Assembly (NCBI GenBank): GCA_963643165.1
Contig: CAVIJD010000036.1
Location: 1-22,820 of the forward strand
Origin: F23-D06 sp963643165
GTDB taxonomy: Bacteria; Bacteroidota; Bacteroidia; Bacteroidales; WCHB1-69
Length of the DNA stretch: 22,820 nt
Reading direction: 5' to 3'
The position numbers were made by a program, and so were the translations under genes. A model generated the notes under the pieces. It searched no databases, was not told where the DNA came from, and saw nothing but the letters and a program-made list of their open reading frames with translations. Positions 10,201-16,227 of this stretch are shown piece by piece. How positions within the stretch are numbered: the stretch's first letter is position 1; each line of letters begins with the position of its first letter.

Positions 10201-11317
10201 TCTGGTCGTGCCATGAAATCAGCAATGTATCAAGCCGTTTGGGAGTTCCGTGTACATCTTCCATCACGATATGGTAACGTATGGTATCATAATAGCAGAT
10301 GCTCGGCAGTTGCCACTGGGCCGCAATCGTGTGTCCGCTGGCCGTCGGCGTGGTGTTGGAAAAGTCGGTATTGGGCACTGTGACCACCGGTTCTTGATTC
10401 TTCTGGTAGGTGAACACGATTGAGCTGAAGTCGATGGTGTCGTTGTCTTGGAGCGTGGCATGGATCACATACGGGCCCGTGTTGTTTTTCATCGCCGTGT
10501 TTTTGTTCACATAGATGGGGGCGGTGAGTGTGATTCTCGGGGCTTCGAGCTCGCAGTTGGACATCAGCAAAGTGAGGTTATCGACGTACCAGCCGGCGCA
10601 CACTTCAGAGCCGGACGACTCCGGGGAGGTTTTGTTGATACGGAACTGTAGTCTGAAATGGGTGGCGCCTTCAACGCACACGAAAGAGGTGATGTCGAGG
10701 AGTTCGTGTTTCCACCAACTGTTTGCCGGGGCCGCCGACGCAGTGTTGGGACGCCAGCCGGAGTTGCCCGTGCCGTAGGCGGCGTCGTTGAACTTGCCGC
10801 CGGTATAGTTGCCGAAATGGTCGTTGGGACGGCTGCCGTAGGGGTCGGCAAGACCGTCGCCGTAATAGAAAGAACTGGTTTTCGAAAAATTGAGGATGCG
10901 GTACGGCTCCCAAATATAGGCGCCCTCCTCATCGATACCCGTTGCCACAGAATAGTAGATGGTGGCATTGTCGAGTTGGCTGACCTTGCAGATGTGGTCG
11001 AAGCTGAGATAGACGTGGCGAACAGGCTGTGTCATGGACGACGAAGTCAGCGGGATGACCTCGGTAGTCATGGACGAGTTGCCGCTTCGGTTATAGACGC
11101 TCGAATGGAAACAGGCGGGCGACGAGGCATAGAGGGAACTGTCCAAAGTCCAGTCGCCCGTTGTCTGGAACACACGCGTTGTCGTCACTTGAGGAGAACT
11201 TCCGTCAAAGTTCTCGTAATAAACCGTTGCCGTATCCAACGGCTGCGCCCAGACCAGCAGGGGGGCACAGAACAGCGTCACTGCGAAGATAATCTTTTTC
11301 AATGTAGTCATATCCAT
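1286..11317 (-). CDS. Giant modular secreted protein with T9SS type A sorting domain
   Basis: This 3343-residue protein begins with a signal peptide (about 1-24, ending LLVWA-QPL). Residues about 28-255 look like a MAM/jelly-roll ('choice-of-anchor') domain starting YYENFDG. Residues about 505-960 form a right-handed parallel beta-helix rich in Asn and short hydrophobic strands, of the pectate-lyase/NosD kind. A second jelly-roll starts YYEEDFSNG near 1080. CARDB-like Ig units recur through the chain, many ending NDT(I/L/V). Two homologous ~200-residue modules lie near 1718-1925 and 2348-2550. A GEVED domain (about 2700-2820, ending GETEDYAVRI) and a third jelly-roll (about 2943-3133, ending CLDDISL) follow. 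The last ~90 residues are a T9SS sorting domain starting NEPNPAANSTRIAY and ending KKMVIQR. The sorting domain is known to send proteins across the outer membrane through PorU-dependent type IX secretion, and is usually then removed. No catalytic site is evident, so adhesion, glycan binding or matrix building is inferred. An alternative start is ATG at 11311. The reading frame has no interruption over 10 kb. Confidence 0.95.
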   Translation of the reverse strand: MDMTTLKKIIFAVTLFCAPLLVWAQPLDTATVYYENFDGSSPQVTTTRVFQTTGDWTLDSSLYASSPACFHSSVYNRSGNSSMTTEVIPLTSSSMTQPVRHVYLSFDHICKVSQLDNATIYYSVATGIDEEGAYIWEPYRILNFSKTSSFYYGDGLADPYGSRPNDHFGNYTGGKFNDAAYGTGNSGWRPNTASAAPANSWWKHELLDITSFVCVEGATHFRLQFRINKTSPESSGSEVCAGWYVDNLTLLMSNCELEAPRITLTAPIYVNKNTAMKNNTGPYVIHATLQDNDTIDFSSIVFTYQKNQEPVVTVPNTDFSNTTPTASGHTIAAQWQLPSICYYDTIRYHIVMEDVHGTPKRLDTLLISWHDQTNIHNNDCRADSINVSEFPHCFITGTAQPVKFYFTNKSDVPHSQSTGSDNQVSLSVTLKVENENHQVTHNSTHSWTGNICFDISDTLALGSFVPTKGYNYITAYVTTRNGQADGYQTNDTIKYTGFACDSLLHGNYTVGGSNPDFADMTAVKAALEFCGLNGPATFHLRPGTYQDFDFSGVYPGQSATNTVTFQGDSRDNVIIVNNHNDVGNTIYGAVTLVDAHHFIFKDLTIQGKSQNVSRGVTLRGNGSSNIAFQNCKITAYQTNTTDNTSFAVGRPTASTSAAPDTLTFTSCQLVGGNYGFYFIGANAKRNNVTIQNNSITSCYRGIHTYYCNATIKGNHVSQVSTSLPQNFTGINVEYAANPDIDGNTVDSTYDVEYGICMKNASGNFFVRNNHVKVGKSNYGILIGNSSSTSTTTGLVYNNEVILYPVLAASSYAMQILSSNGLKVINNSLFVKSDAPYSNTAALMIQNNNTTQLSNNILINQCNNSDGTDYPLYLNGNSTVTGTYNDFVSGSGVIAYKTVARNTVAELEQAIPALSQSISQLPSMANATASLLPTEFTGLECGRNADVLQDIRGLQRTGLTYMGAYANPIATVDAAVVAMVSPSLGTCPQPTYNITVSIANKGSEILNFAQNNAVVTVHSDSLSLHQTTNVRSGNIQLLGSTSQVVASNVVIPTNQTIDFTFIITTSGDNNKANDTLRTSFIMEVAKPYYEEDFSNGTQQTWTIQQVSATGAGNWTFQEGAGTNPDIAPVYGTGRLFFNSKTFANGTKSRAIMPVVDLSNAVNPILEMWFAHDKTSNKAQEGVTVMISTDGGTTFTAIAPQGQTATLVKRYKATANVPEWALYTYDLSNYISSGCVYIAFDAFSQQGNNINIDRVRLRNLLNNDIAVNQIYAQGETPAQFGMENVVGALVRNEGRQTQTNVNVYLNVTGTAEQYRDTVTIPSLSSGAEAIIYFADHQYASMEVKDVEVRSRDDQDNTNNAIHWRMETTPNIANYADTAAVGMKIGDYTEVIRPCVRYKIAEELAVTAVKYYYDRNYIANPENGFRAFVSNADGEIITTSETIEFDSLTPGTWNIIPIKNYALTNLTGEFYVGIEMLSKGDYLCAQVETPLRDSTFFYLESNGTYTPQTTGRFMIGALVDTPYVHDLALLDMQNPTTRCDLGHEHILVSLTNNGMTDVLPGTRLNYSVNGLPTVTETLTDTLFSHVTRTYTFNTDFDFTNNRIDYDSIYNIKVWISKDAQDRLQYNDTLSMTILSLGKSPKPLVHDTVNVPYHTVGILTAHLPASVPQGVIGWYANTGYESWEFLGYSDSTFATPVINFDTVFYANTNPGTLYDNIVGTGTQYSGSQPFIFNSGYSRGRMIYTETEVGQHGSITTIGLNVKNFTSSNIGDEGIPVKIYMKERSAAQGLYPTTAINWDNDILGATLVYNGRLNPTTTGWYYITLTTPFNYAQGNLEVLMETNCGDYCTGTGSQCNNCGQYVSGGTGYPNFYQTATPSNANGYVQYKNANTRNMTGNYTNFTKRLNMYFKIANLECGSEKVPIYIHVPDIPNYDVETQTLDSPTGGCTIRTDEHIQVTVKNMLNNTIPAGKVTIHAQFNNRTVTHTINEPFASEEVKTVTFTDPVDLSAPTANVTYNYTIYTTLNGESVVYTRNDTITGSFVSSYTVPVQDQYVYTGYYDSTMVILQPNDVNGFNNKIRLFKYFRNQGDATPMQTPTVTLKTYTTPALYDTVTYWFEGTTRMGTGNGTDGCPTRRVPIHINVFKPQYDLETMELVEPVSYQCQTTLSPKLKVKVMNTDTAANSVIPANTFVLKADFYDGTRHVTGNSNVNVPVSHRASVDVQYANGMNLVSQTQNKNYQYTVYTDPVESTMGVVRYNDTITGTVKIPASPVAPSNITRTGAYGQPLTVTLPTNPLNFYYFYETATSTTPIAQGTSFTTDPIYTSPKVYYYSGRIENADFEETIRVGNVGNAPAYNGGTDSELPFSMSSNHSYAKILYAKSEMGGLSGRIDSIGFNVSLRNAGGSSVPVKIWLKNTQDAATIASTSVNWATETNSAQLVFDGELGFGSTGWFSIPLTGGFDYEGEGLFMYVEHDCGDGTGTGCVANQGVSPLPKFKNTNITSNNLKKVLKKSNNTAITGNTTFQKEGNRWNTKFYVNHTCESPRGTITITTSVPQKDVAVLAITAPTTPNNAYTQNEQVTVTLKNNGSQTVSNVPVNYQLANGTPVTQNCTQSIASGATINFSFSTRADLTSVYFDTPFKVYTSLTGDTFHDNDTVSIMLKKQDPGLSHPQTSIDGVCIANVKFAGIDNGTATPFLSHPQPDVQLPSDRYVDYTSTTPANVVVDQRYPIEITHAFNKPTATGSVYKKVYIDYNRNGVFENTELVYNSGSIPGATNAANATTMTYIDIPATAETGLTRMRIICSANNVGYPDRIYNFAGETEDYAVRILPSYTHDMGIVDYVHPVGYVCPDTAAIMRVTLKNFGTESETFTEANSLTVTATVAQGGNTATYNTTLTSGTVAPGETITAVIEHVNMDARGDYNISSRLTYQPDLYSHNDTLSTRANTDSLTQILSVPFIDNFETNTGTSSTGLHFTSDWFLGQSSPGYEWIVNQGASANNPTAGAAHDHTQDGLPLESKGRFATVPGVNGTANQNKWTTLTTRCINMHYHNGYPVELSLWKHFHGVNDADFKLYIEAGSGENFVIIDSLTREDGGQTSATSPWTSYTKAFSQIDEIAQLRFRLTKQVKKIDPCLDDISLSTGLPDLELVSIDRPSNDDTSCVIIGADICPAVTFRNNGFSPIREFDVRCTMAIGNDFDTIIQHVETNLAPNETICVEFDSCFNVTANTRRLEFRFMGLIDSDKDTTNNLGRIITCTNYDVPVYEKLGIIVAQNEPNPAANSTRIAYAVPNEGKAMLNIYSAAGQLLYTDAQDVVEGEHYFDVNTSKLADGIYFYTFSFNDVIVTKKMVIQR

Positions 11318-11392
11318 TACTTACTATACTTATTATCAAATAGTTACAATATCAAAATATTCGATTTTCCAATCTAAACCGAAATTAGGGAG

Positions 11393-11421
11393 CAAAGATA
11401 CATTTTTCATTCATTAAACAA
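11393..11421 (-). promoter_or_regulatory. Bacteroidetes-type promoter for the giant T9SS gene
   Basis: On the minus strand the sequence TATCTTTG (11400-11393) is an exact match to the Bacteroidetes -7 consensus TAnnTTTG. A TTG at 11421-11419 lies 18 bases upstream, close to the expected 19-21 for the -33 element. The start codon is at 11317, giving a predicted leader of roughly 70 bases that is A+T-rich with no clear Shine-Dalgarno site. Only consensus matching supports this. Confidence 0.6.
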
Positions 11422-11512
11422 TGTATTCTGACATCAATTTGTTAATAAAATACGTCGGGTTTTTGGGCGGGGCAGATTTTGGCCACAAAAAAGACATTAT
11501 TGAAATTTGCAC

Positions 11513-11543
11513 TTGCGCCATTAAAAATAAAATGCTATTTTTG
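11513..11543 (+). promoter_or_regulatory. Bacteroidetes-type promoter for the DUF177-rpmF operon
   Basis: TATTTTTG at 11536-11543 matches the -7 consensus TAnnTTTG, and a TTG at 11513-11515 sits exactly 20 bases upstream as a -33 element. The predicted start of transcription falls about 12-15 bases before the ATG at 11563. This supports 11563 over the upstream TTG codon at 11479, which would lie before the promoter. It is divergent from the promoter of the giant T9SS gene in the same 245-base gap. Confidence 0.65.
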
Positions 11544-11562
11544 CGACCCAAAAATCAGAACG

Positions 11563-12114
11563 ATGGAGAACAAGGAACTGAAAGAACAATTTAAGATTCG
11601 CTTGTCCGGAGTTGAAGATGGAAACTATTGTTATTCAATAAAATGCAATAGAGCGTTCTTTGAATTGGCCAAGATTGCAGACGTGGAAGACGGCGACATC
11701 GATTTGCGGATTGAGATGGAAAAATCTGACAGATTGGCAAAACTGACGTTTGATTACTACGGCTATGTTTCCGCGCCCTGCGACCGTTGCCTGCTGCCGG
11801 TACACATCCCGATGGATTTCGACAACCAGCTGATTGTGAAACTGGTTGCCGAGCCCGAGAAGAGTGCCGCCACCGATGACGACGACATCTGGATCATAGA
11901 CGAGAACACCTACGAGTTGGACGTTTTTCACTTTGTCTATGAGTCCATATTCCTGGCACTGCCGCTCCGCATTGTACACAGGGACGACGAGAACGGCAAC
12001 CCCACTTGCGACCCTGACATTCTGAGGAAAATGGAAGAATTGGAAAACGCCGCCAAGTCCAGCAAGGAGAATGACCCGCGCTGGGACGCGCTGAAAAAGA
12101 TAATAACTGATTAA
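11563..12114 (+). CDS. DUF177 (YceD-like) protein, rRNA/ribosome-related
   Basis: This 183-residue protein carries the DUF177 signature APCDRCLLPV near residue 69, where two Cys frame the typical C-x-x-C, followed by an acidic stretch (about 100-115). The family's closing motif is NPTCDPDIL near 147 and DPRWDALKKI at the end. DUF177 proteins (E. coli YceD and plant homologues) are known to be needed for normal 23S rRNA accumulation, and the gene is very often followed by rpmF, as here (23 bases downstream). I chose the ATG at 11563. The frame extends in-frame to a TTG at 11479, but that codon precedes the promoter boxes and the extra N-terminal residues do not look like the family. Confidence 0.88.
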   Translation: MENKELKEQFKIRLSGVEDGNYCYSIKCNRAFFELAKIADVEDGDIDLRIEMEKSDRLAKLTFDYYGYVSAPCDRCLLPVHIPMDFDNQLIVKLVAEPEKSAATDDDDIWIIDENTYELDVFHFVYESIFLALPLRIVHRDDENGNPTCDPDILRKMEELENAAKSSKENDPRWDALKKIITD

Positions 12115-12137
12115 AAAACACATAAAAAGAAGAAGAT

Positions 12138-12326
12138 ATGCCTAATCCAAAAAGAAGACACTCGGCAATGAGAAGAGATAAGAGAAGAGCTCACGACTTT
12201 ATTACGGCTCCTCAACTGACAACCTGCAGCCATTGCGGTGCACCCATCCTTACACACAGGATCTGCCCCGAATGCGGTTACTACAGAGGAAAACAGGCCA
12301 TCGAGGTCAGCGGAACGGCACAATAA
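12138..12326 (+). CDS. rpmF: 50S ribosomal protein L32
   Basis: This 62-residue basic protein starts MPNPKRRHSAMRRDKRRAHD, the classic L32 N-terminus, and contains a zinc ribbon with four Cys in two C-x-x-C pairs (CSHC near residue 31 and CPEC near 44), then GYYRGKQAIEV. It is the zinc-binding (C+) form of L32. It lies in the conserved DUF177-rpmF pair behind an A/G-rich leader (AAGAAGAAGAT before the ATG) and is followed by a hairpin terminator. Confidence 0.98.
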   Translation: MPNPKRRHSAMRRDKRRAHDFITAPQLTTCSHCGAPILTHRICPECGYYRGKQAIEVSGTAQ

Positions 12327-12355
12327 GCCCCCGTTGCTTCTTTCTCTTTTAAGAC

Positions 12356-12385
12356 AGATGACATAAGCGATTATGCCATCTTTTT
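12356..12385 (+). terminator. Rho-independent terminator after rpmF
   Basis: AGATG-A-CATAA and TTATG-C-CATCT form a stem of ten base pairs with one central A/C mismatch and a GCGA tetraloop, followed immediately by a short T run (12381-12385). It begins 30 bases after the rpmF stop and separates the ribosomal operon from rdgB. Confidence 0.85.
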
Positions 12386-12415
12386 CTGTTTACAATCATC
12401 TATAATAACTTGATT

Positions 12416-13000
12416 ATGAATCTAGTATTTGCCACCCACAACCAACATAAGGTTCATGAGATCCGCGCCATCGCCGGCCCACAATGGAACATTGTCTGCC
12501 TCTCCGACTTAGGCTGCACGGAAGAGATCCCGGAAACCGCCGACACGCTGCAAGGCAACGCCCTGCAAAAAGCACAGTTCGTGTATGACCGCTTCCACGT
12601 CAACTGCTTCGCCGACGACACCGGACTGGAAATCGAAGCCCTCAACGGACGACCGGGCATCTATTCGGCACGCTACGCCGGCGAGCAATGCTCGTTTCTG
12701 GACAATATGAACAAGGTGCTCTCCGAAATGGAGGGCCTCACCAACCGTAAGGCATGCTTCAAAACGGTCATCGCCCTGATCTTGGACGACCAGACCTACT
12801 ACTTTGAAGGCCGCATCGACGGAACGATCATCGAAAACCCGCGTGGCGACGCCGGCTTCGGCTATGACCCCGTGTTTGTACCCGACGGCTACAACAAAAC
12901 CTTTGCGGAAATGGATGAGACAGAAAAAAACCGCATCAGCCACCGCGGTCTCGCCATCGCTAAACTACTTGCTTTTCTGAATGGTATGCAGGGAAAATAG
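12416..13000 (+). CDS. rdgB: RdgB/HAM1 non-canonical purine NTP pyrophosphatase (dITP/XTP)
   Basis: This 194-residue protein hydrolyses dITP, ITP and XTP to the monophosphate plus pyrophosphate, keeping deaminated purines out of DNA and RNA. Visible family motifs are ATHNQHK at residues 5-11 (nucleotide and phosphate binding), FADDTGLEIEALNGRPGIYS around 65-85 (the Asp pair is the catalytic metal-binding site), GFGYDPVF near 147 and SHRGLA near 177. I chose ATG at 12416, which gives the family's normal N-terminus MNLVFATHN; a TTG two codons upstream is also possible. It ends six bases from the convergent MerR-type gene with no clear terminator between them. I found no good promoter match in the 30 bases between the upstream terminator and the start. 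Confidence 0.96.
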   Translation: MNLVFATHNQHKVHEIRAIAGPQWNIVCLSDLGCTEEIPETADTLQGNALQKAQFVYDRFHVNCFADDTGLEIEALNGRPGIYSARYAGEQCSFLDNMNKVLSEMEGLTNRKACFKTVIALILDDQTYYFEGRIDGTIIENPRGDAGFGYDPVFVPDGYNKTFAEMDETEKNRISHRGLAIAKLLAFLNGMQGK

Positions 13001-13006
13001 TCCTCG

Positions 13007-13384
13007 CTAATCCAAGCCCTCTTTAATCTTAAGCAACATCTCCTTCACTTTGAGCAACGAAGTGACTATTGCTGCATTGTCGGCCTCACGTATCATGTCG
13101 CGCTTAAGGGCCTCCTTGGCACCTTGCAGTGTATAACCTTTGATCTTGGTCAGATAATAGATTGTCCTGATGATGTCCATATCGTTCTTTGAGAAGAAAC
13201 GGTCGCCTTTCTTGTTCTTGCGCGGCTTCAGCATATCGAATTCCTTCTCCCAGAAACGCAGCGTTGAGGCAGGCAGTCCGAAAATGGCTGTGGCCTCGCC
13301 CATACTGTAATAGAGCCGCCCGGTCTCGTCTTGCAATTCCGGAAATGGCAAGCAGTTCATATCTTCCTCAAACGCTTTCATCAT
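13007..13384 (-). CDS. Small MerR-family transcriptional regulator
   Basis: This 125-residue protein has a MerR-type winged helix-turn-helix from about residue 24 to 93. YYSMGEATAIFGLPASTLRFW is the HTH, followed by the wing KKGDRFFSKNDMDIIRTIYYL and KGYTLQGAKEAL. A short C-terminal helix (about 105-125) could serve for dimerisation; there is no room for a ligand-binding domain and there are no metal-binding Cys. Its start overlaps the smpB stop by four bases (ATGA), so it is almost certainly translated from the smpB transcript. The target genes are unknown. Starts at 13384 and 13381 (two consecutive ATG codons) are equally good. Confidence 0.88.
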   Translation of the reverse strand: MMKAFEEDMNCLPFPELQDETGRLYYSMGEATAIFGLPASTLRFWEKEFDMLKPRKNKKGDRFFSKNDMDIIRTIYYLTKIKGYTLQGAKEALKRDMIREADNAAIVTSLLKVKEMLLKIKEGLD

Positions 13385-13842
13385 TCCCCGTCTTGCAATT
13401 TGCGGCGACGCTCATCTTTCTCCTTGATGCTCTCCCGCTTGTCATAGAGTTTCTTTCCCTTTGCGAGTGAAATGTCCAGCTTGGCATACCCGTTCTCATT
13501 GATCCACAACAAGGTGGGGACAATCGTAAAGCCTTTCTCCTTGAGTTTCACCAGGAGTTTCTTAATCTCTCTCTTTTGGAGAAGGAGTTTACGGTCGCGC
13601 TTAGGCAGGTGGTTGTTGTAACTGCCTGCCGCATACTCGCTCACATGCATATTGTGGACCCAGAGTTCGCCGTTCTCAAACGAGCAGTAGGCGTCGGTAA
13701 TGTTGGCCTTGCCCGCCCGTATCGACTTGATCTCGGTGCCGGTCAGGACAAGCCCTGCCGTATAAGAACTGAGCAGAAAATACTGGTACTCCGCTTTGCG
13801 GTTCTTAATGGCTATCTGTATCGGTTTCGTGTTCTTGCCCAT
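13381..13842 (-). CDS. smpB: SsrA-binding protein SmpB (trans-translation)
   Basis: This 153-residue protein binds tmRNA (SsrA) and brings it to stalled ribosomes. Family features are the early IAIKNRKAEYQYF, the TGTEIKSIRAGKANITDAYC block near residues 34-53, ELWVHNMHVSEYAAGSYNNH near 59-78, the HLPKRDRKLLL segment and a basic C-terminal tail (KGKKLYDKRESIKEKDERR) that enters the ribosome mRNA channel. The frame runs 29 codons further upstream, but the ATG at 13842 gives the standard family length and N-terminus. The next gene (MerR-type) starts in an ATGA overlap with its stop codon. Confidence 0.97.
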   Translation of the reverse strand: MGKNTKPIQIAIKNRKAEYQYFLLSSYTAGLVLTGTEIKSIRAGKANITDAYCSFENGELWVHNMHVSEYAAGSYNNHLPKRDRKLLLQKREIKKLLVKLKEKGFTIVPTLLWINENGYAKLDISLAKGKKLYDKRESIKEKDERRRKLQDGE

Positions 13843-13857
13843 ATCTCGTTTTGCGCG

Positions 13858-13865
13858 CAAAAGTA
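13858..13865 (-). promoter_or_regulatory. Possible -7 element for smpB
   Basis: On the minus strand TACTTTTG matches the Bacteroidetes -7 consensus TAnnTTTG. It lies 15 bases before the smpB ATG, which would make a very short leader. I see no convincing -33 element at the expected distance, so this is only a candidate. It is a further argument against the longer smpB frame that would start at 13929. Confidence 0.4.
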
Positions 13866-13946
13866 CGCTTTTTATGTTTCCCTTTGACGTGCCGAAAGCA
13901 AATGTGAAAGCACGGCAAATCAGTGGCACTACCTTTATCTTTTTTG

Positions 13947-13954
13947 TATTTTTG
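13947..13954 (+). promoter_or_regulatory. Possible -7 element for the glycan operon
   Basis: TATTTTTG matches TAnnTTTG and lies about 70 bases before the flippase ATG at 14027, in the 184-base gap between the divergent smpB and flippase genes. No clear TTG/TTTG stands 19-21 bases upstream. It is the best candidate for the start of the five-gene glycan operon, but weakly supported. Confidence 0.4.
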
Positions 13955-14026
13955 CCACCGTATTTTTCCGGATAATCTTTAATGGAAATATCGGATGAAA
14001 GGAGAAACTGACACTGTTAAATTGCC

Positions 14027-15472
14027 ATGCCTAACGATTTGAAGCAGAGAACCATTTCAGGTATGATTTGGAGCGGCATAGGCCGCATTGGCACCGTAGG
14101 CATTTTGTTCATCTCCAACCTTGTGCTGGCACGTCTTCTTATGCCGGATGATTTCGGCTGCATTGGCATGCTGTATGTCTTCATTGCCATTTCTGGCGTG
14201 TTTGTCAGCGGAGGGCTCGGGCAGGCTTTGATCCAGAAAAAGGAACCGACGCACACCGACTACACTACCGTTTTCTATTGGAATCTTGCCACGGCGGTGA
14301 TTTTCTACTTCATCCTCTTCTTTTCAGCCCCCGCCATAGCGCGTTTCTATGACATCCCGCTGCTGCGCGACGTGCTGCGCGTTCAGAGCCTGGTTCTGCT
14401 CATCCAGTCGTTCTCTTTTGTGCAGGCCACACAATTACAGAAGAACCTCCGGTTCAAGTCGCTCTCGACCAGAAACATAGCCGCCGCCCTTGCCGGCATG
14501 GTGGTTGCCATCATCATGGCTTTCTTCGGCTGCGGCGTGTGGAGTCTGGTGGCCTCCGCACTTGTCTCCGCCCTCGTCAGCGTGCTGCTGCTGTGGCGGA
14601 TGAGCCCTTGGCGACCTTCCCTGGATTTCAGTTTCCAGTCGCTGAAGTCCCTGTTCAACTTCGGCGGCCTGATGCTGCTGTCCTCTTTAGTGGAAACTAT
14701 TTACAACAACCTGCAAAGTTTCGTCATCGGCAAATGCTATTCCGCCAAAGACCTAGGCTTCTTTACCCAAGCCAAGAAACTGGAAGAGGTGCCCACCACC
14801 TCCCTGTCTGCCGTGGTCAATGAGGTTTCTTTCCCTGTTTTCTCTGCCCTGCAAGATGACAAAGAGCAACTCGTTCACGGGTTGCGCAAAAACGTCAAAG
14901 CCGTCACCTACCTCAATTTCCCGATGATGGCGTTGCTCATCGTCATTGCCCACCCGATTGTCACATTGCTGTATGGCGCCAAATGGGATGTCTCCGCCTC
15001 CTATTTCCAGATCATCGCGCTCTCCAGCATGATTTACACCCTCAACACCTTGAACACCAATGCCATAAAGTCGATAGGGAAAAGCAAAATATACTTCTTT
15101 ATCCAACTGACTAAACGCCTTATCGGCATCGCCCTGATTATCTTAGGTGTCCGGTTCGGCATCATGGGGCTGCTGTGGGCCGTTGCCGCCGCCGGATACA
15201 TCTGCTTTTTCATCAACGCTTTCGTCAACGGCAAACTCATCGGCTACGGCATTCTGGCGCAAATCAAGGACACCGGCATCTGCTATCTCCTGTCCATCCT
15301 CGTCGGCGCGGCAACCTTTTTTGCCGGAATGGCTCTTCCGCTGTCCCCCTACCCTGTCATGTTCATTCAGATTGTCCTCTATGTTCTTTTGTACTGGCTC
15401 TTCTCGGTCTTGCTTCGGCTCGACGGTTACAGCACCTACAAGGAAATCATTCTTAACAAGATAAAAAAATGA
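14027..15472 (+). CDS. Wzx-like lipopolysaccharide/polysaccharide flippase (MOP superfamily)
   Basis: This 481-residue, strongly hydrophobic protein with about 12-14 predicted membrane helices matches the PST branch of the MOP exporters (WzxC/TuaB-like). Features seen are the N-terminal TISGMIWSGIGRIGTVGILF with the family's LARLLMPDDFG near residue 35, GLGQALIQKKEPTHTDYTTVFYWN near 63-86, LQKNLRFKSLSTRNIAA near 137, YNNLQSFVIGKCYSAKDLGFFTQAKKL near 225, and LYGAKWDVSASYFQIIA near 315. Such proteins move undecaprenyl-linked glycan units across the inner membrane. It is the first gene of a five-gene operon; its stop overlaps the next start by four bases (ATGA). The carried glycan cannot be told from sequence. 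Confidence 0.93.
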   Translation: MPNDLKQRTISGMIWSGIGRIGTVGILFISNLVLARLLMPDDFGCIGMLYVFIAISGVFVSGGLGQALIQKKEPTHTDYTTVFYWNLATAVIFYFILFFSAPAIARFYDIPLLRDVLRVQSLVLLIQSFSFVQATQLQKNLRFKSLSTRNIAAALAGMVVAIIMAFFGCGVWSLVASALVSALVSVLLLWRMSPWRPSLDFSFQSLKSLFNFGGLMLLSSLVETIYNNLQSFVIGKCYSAKDLGFFTQAKKLEEVPTTSLSAVVNEVSFPVFSALQDDKEQLVHGLRKNVKAVTYLNFPMMALLIVIAHPIVTLLYGAKWDVSASYFQIIALSSMIYTLNTLNTNAIKSIGKSKIYFFIQLTKRLIGIALIILGVRFGIMGLLWAVAAAGYICFFINAFVNGKLIGYGILAQIKDTGICYLLSILVGAATFFAGMALPLSPYPVMFIQIVLYVLLYWLFSVLLRLDGYSTYKEIILNKIKK

Positions 15473-16218
15473 AATATATACGGTATTTCCTGTTCCTGCT
15501 GTTTAAAACGAACCTGCCCCGCACGCTTTGGGTCAACTTCAAGATGCTGCCGTGGCGGCAGGCCTGGAAACTGCCCATTTACATCTACGGCAGAGTCTCG
15601 TTCCGTGATCTGACGGGGAAAATCATTCTGGCCACCGACACTATCCACTCCGGCATGGTCAAAATAGGCAAAAACGACTACTATGTCGCCACCGCCTGCC
15701 AAAAGAGCATCTGGACCGTCGCGGGAACGCTCATCTTCCACGGAAGCGCGAGGTTTATGCAAGGCTCCTATCTGATGGTCGCCAAAAACGGCACACTCGA
15801 AATCGGCGACGGCAACGTGCTGCTCGGCTCTAACATGCGCATTTTCTGCTTTGACCACATCACCATCGGCGACTATGCCGAGCTGACCTGGGACATCCAG
15901 CTCATGGACACCTCCTTCCATTACATGGAGCATGCCGGCGACTACCGGAATCCGGCGCGCCTCACCGCCCCCATCGTCATCGGCAAATACGTGTGGGTAG
16001 GAAACCGCACCACCATCTCCAAGGGTGCCGTGCTCCCCGACTATGCCATCGTTGCCTCCAACAGTCTCGTCAACAAGGACTTCTCGGCACACAAAAACGG
16101 TTGCCTGATAGTGGGCACACCGGCGGAGGCCAAGAAAGAGGGTGTCCGGCGCATCTTCGACCGGCAGCAAGAACAGGCACTTGACAAACAATATGGCTAT
16201 TCGCGAAACCATCTATAA
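15469..16218 (+). CDS. Hexapeptide-repeat (left-handed beta-helix) acyltransferase
   Basis: This 249-residue protein has a left-handed beta-helix built from hexapeptide repeats, roughly residues 95-225: LEIGDGNVLLGSNMRIFC, ITIGDYAELTWDIQLMDTSFH, PIVIGKYVWVGNRTTISKG, AVLPDYAIVASNSLVNKDF, then the closing IVGTPAEAKKEG. The His in DTSFHYME near 148 sits where maltose/galactoside O-acetyltransferases keep their catalytic His. It probably acetylates a sugar or amino-sugar of the glycan made by this operon; donor and acceptor are inferred. The N-terminal ~90 residues before the helix are not recognisable. It is coupled to the flippase by an ATGA overlap and followed nine bases later by the first ATP-grasp gene. 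Confidence 0.88.
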   Translation: MKYIRYFLFLLFKTNLPRTLWVNFKMLPWRQAWKLPIYIYGRVSFRDLTGKIILATDTIHSGMVKIGKNDYYVATACQKSIWTVAGTLIFHGSARFMQGSYLMVAKNGTLEIGDGNVLLGSNMRIFCFDHITIGDYAELTWDIQLMDTSFHYMEHAGDYRNPARLTAPIVIGKYVWVGNRTTISKGAVLPDYAIVASNSLVNKDFSAHKNGCLIVGTPAEAKKEGVRRIFDRQQEQALDKQYGYSRNHL

Positions 16219-16227
16219 AACAGCAAT

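Noticed and set aside
11479..11562. N-terminal extension of the DUF177 protein starting at a TTG codon
   Set aside because: The TTG precedes the promoter boxes at 11513-11543 and the added residues do not fit the family; the ATG at 11563 is better.
13843..13929. 29-codon upstream extension of smpB
   Set aside because: It exceeds normal SmpB length, contains a candidate promoter box, and does not resemble the family.
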